From: Roseovarius sp. UBA3070 | GTDB taxonomy: Bacteria; Pseudomonadota; Alphaproteobacteria; Rhodobacterales; Rhodobacteraceae | DNA length: 7,298 nucleotides | Assembly: GCA_002366775.1 (NCBI GenBank) | Contig: DFBW01000105.1 | Location: 7,903-15,200 of the forward strand | Direction: 5' to 3' | In this document: piece by piece, positions 5,785-7,298 of the stretch | Position numbering within the stretch: the first letter of the stretch is position 1 | Layout of the letters: every line of letters begins with the position of its first letter | Notes under the pieces: model-generated | What the model saw: the letters and a program-made list of their open reading frames with translations, nothing else | Databases searched by the model: none | What the model was told of the DNA's origin: nothing | Position numbers and translations under genes: made by a program

Positions 5785-6528
5785 ATGAACGAGAAAACCA
5801 CCCATTTCGGATTTGAGACCGTGCCCGAGGCCGAAAAAGCCGGGCGGGTACAGGGCGTGTTTGGCAGTGTGGCGTCAAAATATGACGTGATGAATGATGC
5901 CATGTCGATGGGAATTCACCGTATCTGGAAAGATGCGATGATGGATTGGCTGGCGCCGCGCGCTGGGCAAAAACTGTTGGATGTCGCGGGCGGGACCGGT
6001 GACATTTCATTCCGGTTTTTGAAGCGGGCTGGATCAGGCCATGCCACGGTGCTGGATCTGACCGAACCGATGCTGGTTGAGGGCCGCAAACGGGCCGAGG
6101 CAGATCAGATGGCCGACAGTCTCGATTGGATTGTTGGTGATGCAATGGCGCTGCCGTTTGAGGACAACACATTTGATGTCTACACGATCAGCTTTGGCAT
6201 TCGCAATGTGACGCAGCCCCAGGAGGCCCTGAATGAGGCGTTTCGCGTGCTGAAACCCGGCGGACGGCTGATGGTGCTTGAGTTCTCCCAAATCCCGAAT
6301 GAGTTGATGCAGAAAGCCTATGACCTGTATAGTTTCAACATCATTCCACGGATGGGACAGGCGATTGCCGGTGATCGTGACAGCTATCAGTACCTTGTTG
6401 AATCTATTCGACAATTCCCAGATCAAGAGACGTTTTTGGACATGGTCAAAAGGGCCGGTTTTGAGAACGCGAAGTATCGCAACCTGACCATGGGTGTTGC
6501 CTGTCTGCATTCGGGTTGGAAGATCTAA
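5785..6528 (+). CDS. ubiE: ubiquinone biosynthesis C-methyltransferase UbiE
   Basis: UbiE is the SAM-dependent methyltransferase that C-methylates the benzoquinol ring in ubiquinone synthesis; the same enzyme makes menaquinone from demethylmenaquinone in bacteria that have that pathway. The 247-residue protein is normal in length. It shows both UbiE/COQ5 family signatures: [16 protein letters not shown] at 33-48 and [15 protein letters not shown] at 154-168. The SAM-binding motif I is [10 protein letters not shown] at 64-73, and the acidic GDAMALPF at 118-125 fits the adenine-binding motif. The ATG at 5785 begins the standard N-terminal region; ACGGG a few bases upstream is a modest ribosome-binding site. 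It is followed after 3 bases by ubiB, so the two are almost certainly one operon running away from mutM. Confidence 0.96.
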   Translation: MNEKTTHFGFETVPEAEKAGRVQGVFGSVASKYDVMNDAMSMGIHRIWKDAMMDWLAPRAGQKLLDVAGGTGDISFRFLKRAGSGHATVLDLTEPMLVEGRKRAEADQMADSLDWIVGDAMALPFEDNTFDVYTISFGIRNVTQPQEALNEAFRVLKPGGRLMVLEFSQIPNELMQKAYDLYSFNIIPRMGQAIAGDRDSYQYLVESIRQFPDQETFLDMVKRAGFENAKYRNLTMGVACLHSGWKI

Positions 6529-6531
6529 GCG

Positions 6532-7298
6532 ATGCGCGGGCCACATAATATTTTGCGCCTCATCCGTACAGGCGCCACTTTAGAACGCACTGGCGCAATG
6601 GGGCTTATCCTTGATGCGATGGATGCCCCGCCATTGGTGCGCGGCACGCTGCGGTTTCTGGCTTGGCCGTTTCAATGGCTGGGCTATCGCGGTGATCGCA
6701 GCCAACCGCCAGCCCTGCGCGCATTGACGGCACTTGGCCCGGCTTACATCAAGTTCGGTCAGGTCCTGTCCACGCGCCCTGATCTGGTGGGGGGTGGCCT
6801 GGCCACCGAACTGCGGATTTTGCAGGATAAATTGCCGCCCTTTCCGGTGAATGTGGCCAAAGACAGCATCGCGCGTGAGCTGGGCGATACGGTCGAAAAT
6901 CTGTTCACAGATTTCAGCGAGCCGGTGGCCGCGGCCTCCATCGCGCAGGTGCACAAGGCAAAGCTGCGTGAAACTGGCGAAGACGTGGCCGTAAAGGTCT
7001 TGCGGCCCGGGATCGAAAAGGCATTTCGCAAGGACATAGATGCCTTCTATTTTGCGGCGCGGGTGATCGAGCTTCTGTCACCCTCCTCGCGCAGACTGAG
7101 GCCCACAGATGTGATTACACATTTTGAGGGTGTGGTGCTGGGTGAATTGGATTTGCGGCTTGAGGCCTCCTCGGCCAGCGAATTTGCCGCCAATACAAGC
7201 GAAGACTCCGGCTTTCAGCTGCCTGATATCAAGTGGAACGCCTCGGGGCGCCGGGTGATGACCATGGGCTGGGCCGATGGCGTGGCCATGGGTGACAA
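6532..7298 (+). CDS. ubiB: UbiB family protein kinase-like ATPase (partial, 3' end outside window)
   Basis: The window holds the first 255 codons of ubiB, starting at the ATG 3 bases after the ubiE stop; GGAAG at the end of ubiE can act as its ribosome-binding site. UbiB (ABC1/ADCK3/COQ8 family) is an atypical kinase-like ATPase that supports assembly or function of the ubiquinone pathway and is membrane-associated through C-terminal helices in the family. Visible hallmarks are the KxGQ motif KFGQ at 74-77, the alanine-rich loop AAASIAQVH at 133-141 that replaces the usual glycine-rich loop, the VAVK lysine at 155 and the ExD motif ELD at 205-207. The catalytic HGD-type motif and C-terminal membrane segments would lie beyond the window edge. 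It is cut by the window, not broken: the frame is open to the last base. Confidence 0.95.
   Translation, partial: MRGPHNILRLIRTGATLERTGAMGLILDAMDAPPLVRGTLRFLAWPFQWLGYRGDRSQPPALRALTALGPAYIKFGQVLSTRPDLVGGGLATELRILQDKLPPFPVNVAKDSIARELGDTVENLFTDFSEPVAAASIAQVHKAKLRETGEDVAVKVLRPGIEKAFRKDIDAFYFAARVIELLSPSSRRLRPTDVITHFEGVVLGELDLRLEASSASEFAANTSEDSGFQLPDIKWNASGRRVMTMGWADGVAMGD

Overview
The window is ordinary chromosomal housekeeping DNA from an alphaproteobacterium, most likely of the order Rhodobacterales (Roseobacter/Rhodobacter group). Three things point there. The protein sequences are alphaproteobacterial in character, including a DnaA with a short linker and a MutM zinc finger of the C-x4-C type. 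The order dnaN-dnaA-rpsT-enoyl-CoA hydratase-mutM facing away from ubiE-ubiB is one I know from that group. A short 3'-end motif after dnaN also resembles one I recall as recurrent in Rhodobacterales genomes. The assignment rests on recognition, not on a search.

Layout: positions 1-5474 carry five genes on the minus strand. In transcription order they are mutM (formamidopyrimidine-DNA glycosylase), a short enoyl-CoA hydratase, rpsT (ribosomal protein S20), dnaA (replication initiator) and dnaN (sliding clamp). A strong bidirectional intrinsic terminator follows rpsT, so dnaA-dnaN forms its own transcription unit with about 0.43 kb of non-coding DNA upstream. A second terminator-like motif follows dnaN at the window edge. 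Positions 5785-7298 carry ubiE and the first 255 codons of ubiB on the plus strand. The 310-base gap between mutM and ubiE is a divergent promoter region with three inverted repeats.

Working together: dnaA and dnaN supply initiation and clamp functions for chromosome replication, and mutM repairs oxidised guanine. The enoyl-CoA hydratase belongs to fatty acid beta-oxidation or a related acyl-CoA pathway and looks co-transcribed with mutM. ubiE and ubiB, with only 3 bases between them, serve ubiquinone biosynthesis.

I see no mobile element, CRISPR array, tRNA, rRNA or unknown multi-gene system. The points worth a second look are all non-coding: a perfect 16-bp palindrome just upstream of dnaA, a split copy of the mutM 3' end upstream of dnaA, a run of GANTC sites around rpsT, structured sequence in the hydratase-rpsT gap, and the inverted repeats between mutM and ubiE. 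No convincing cluster of DnaA boxes is visible, so I do not call an origin of replication here.
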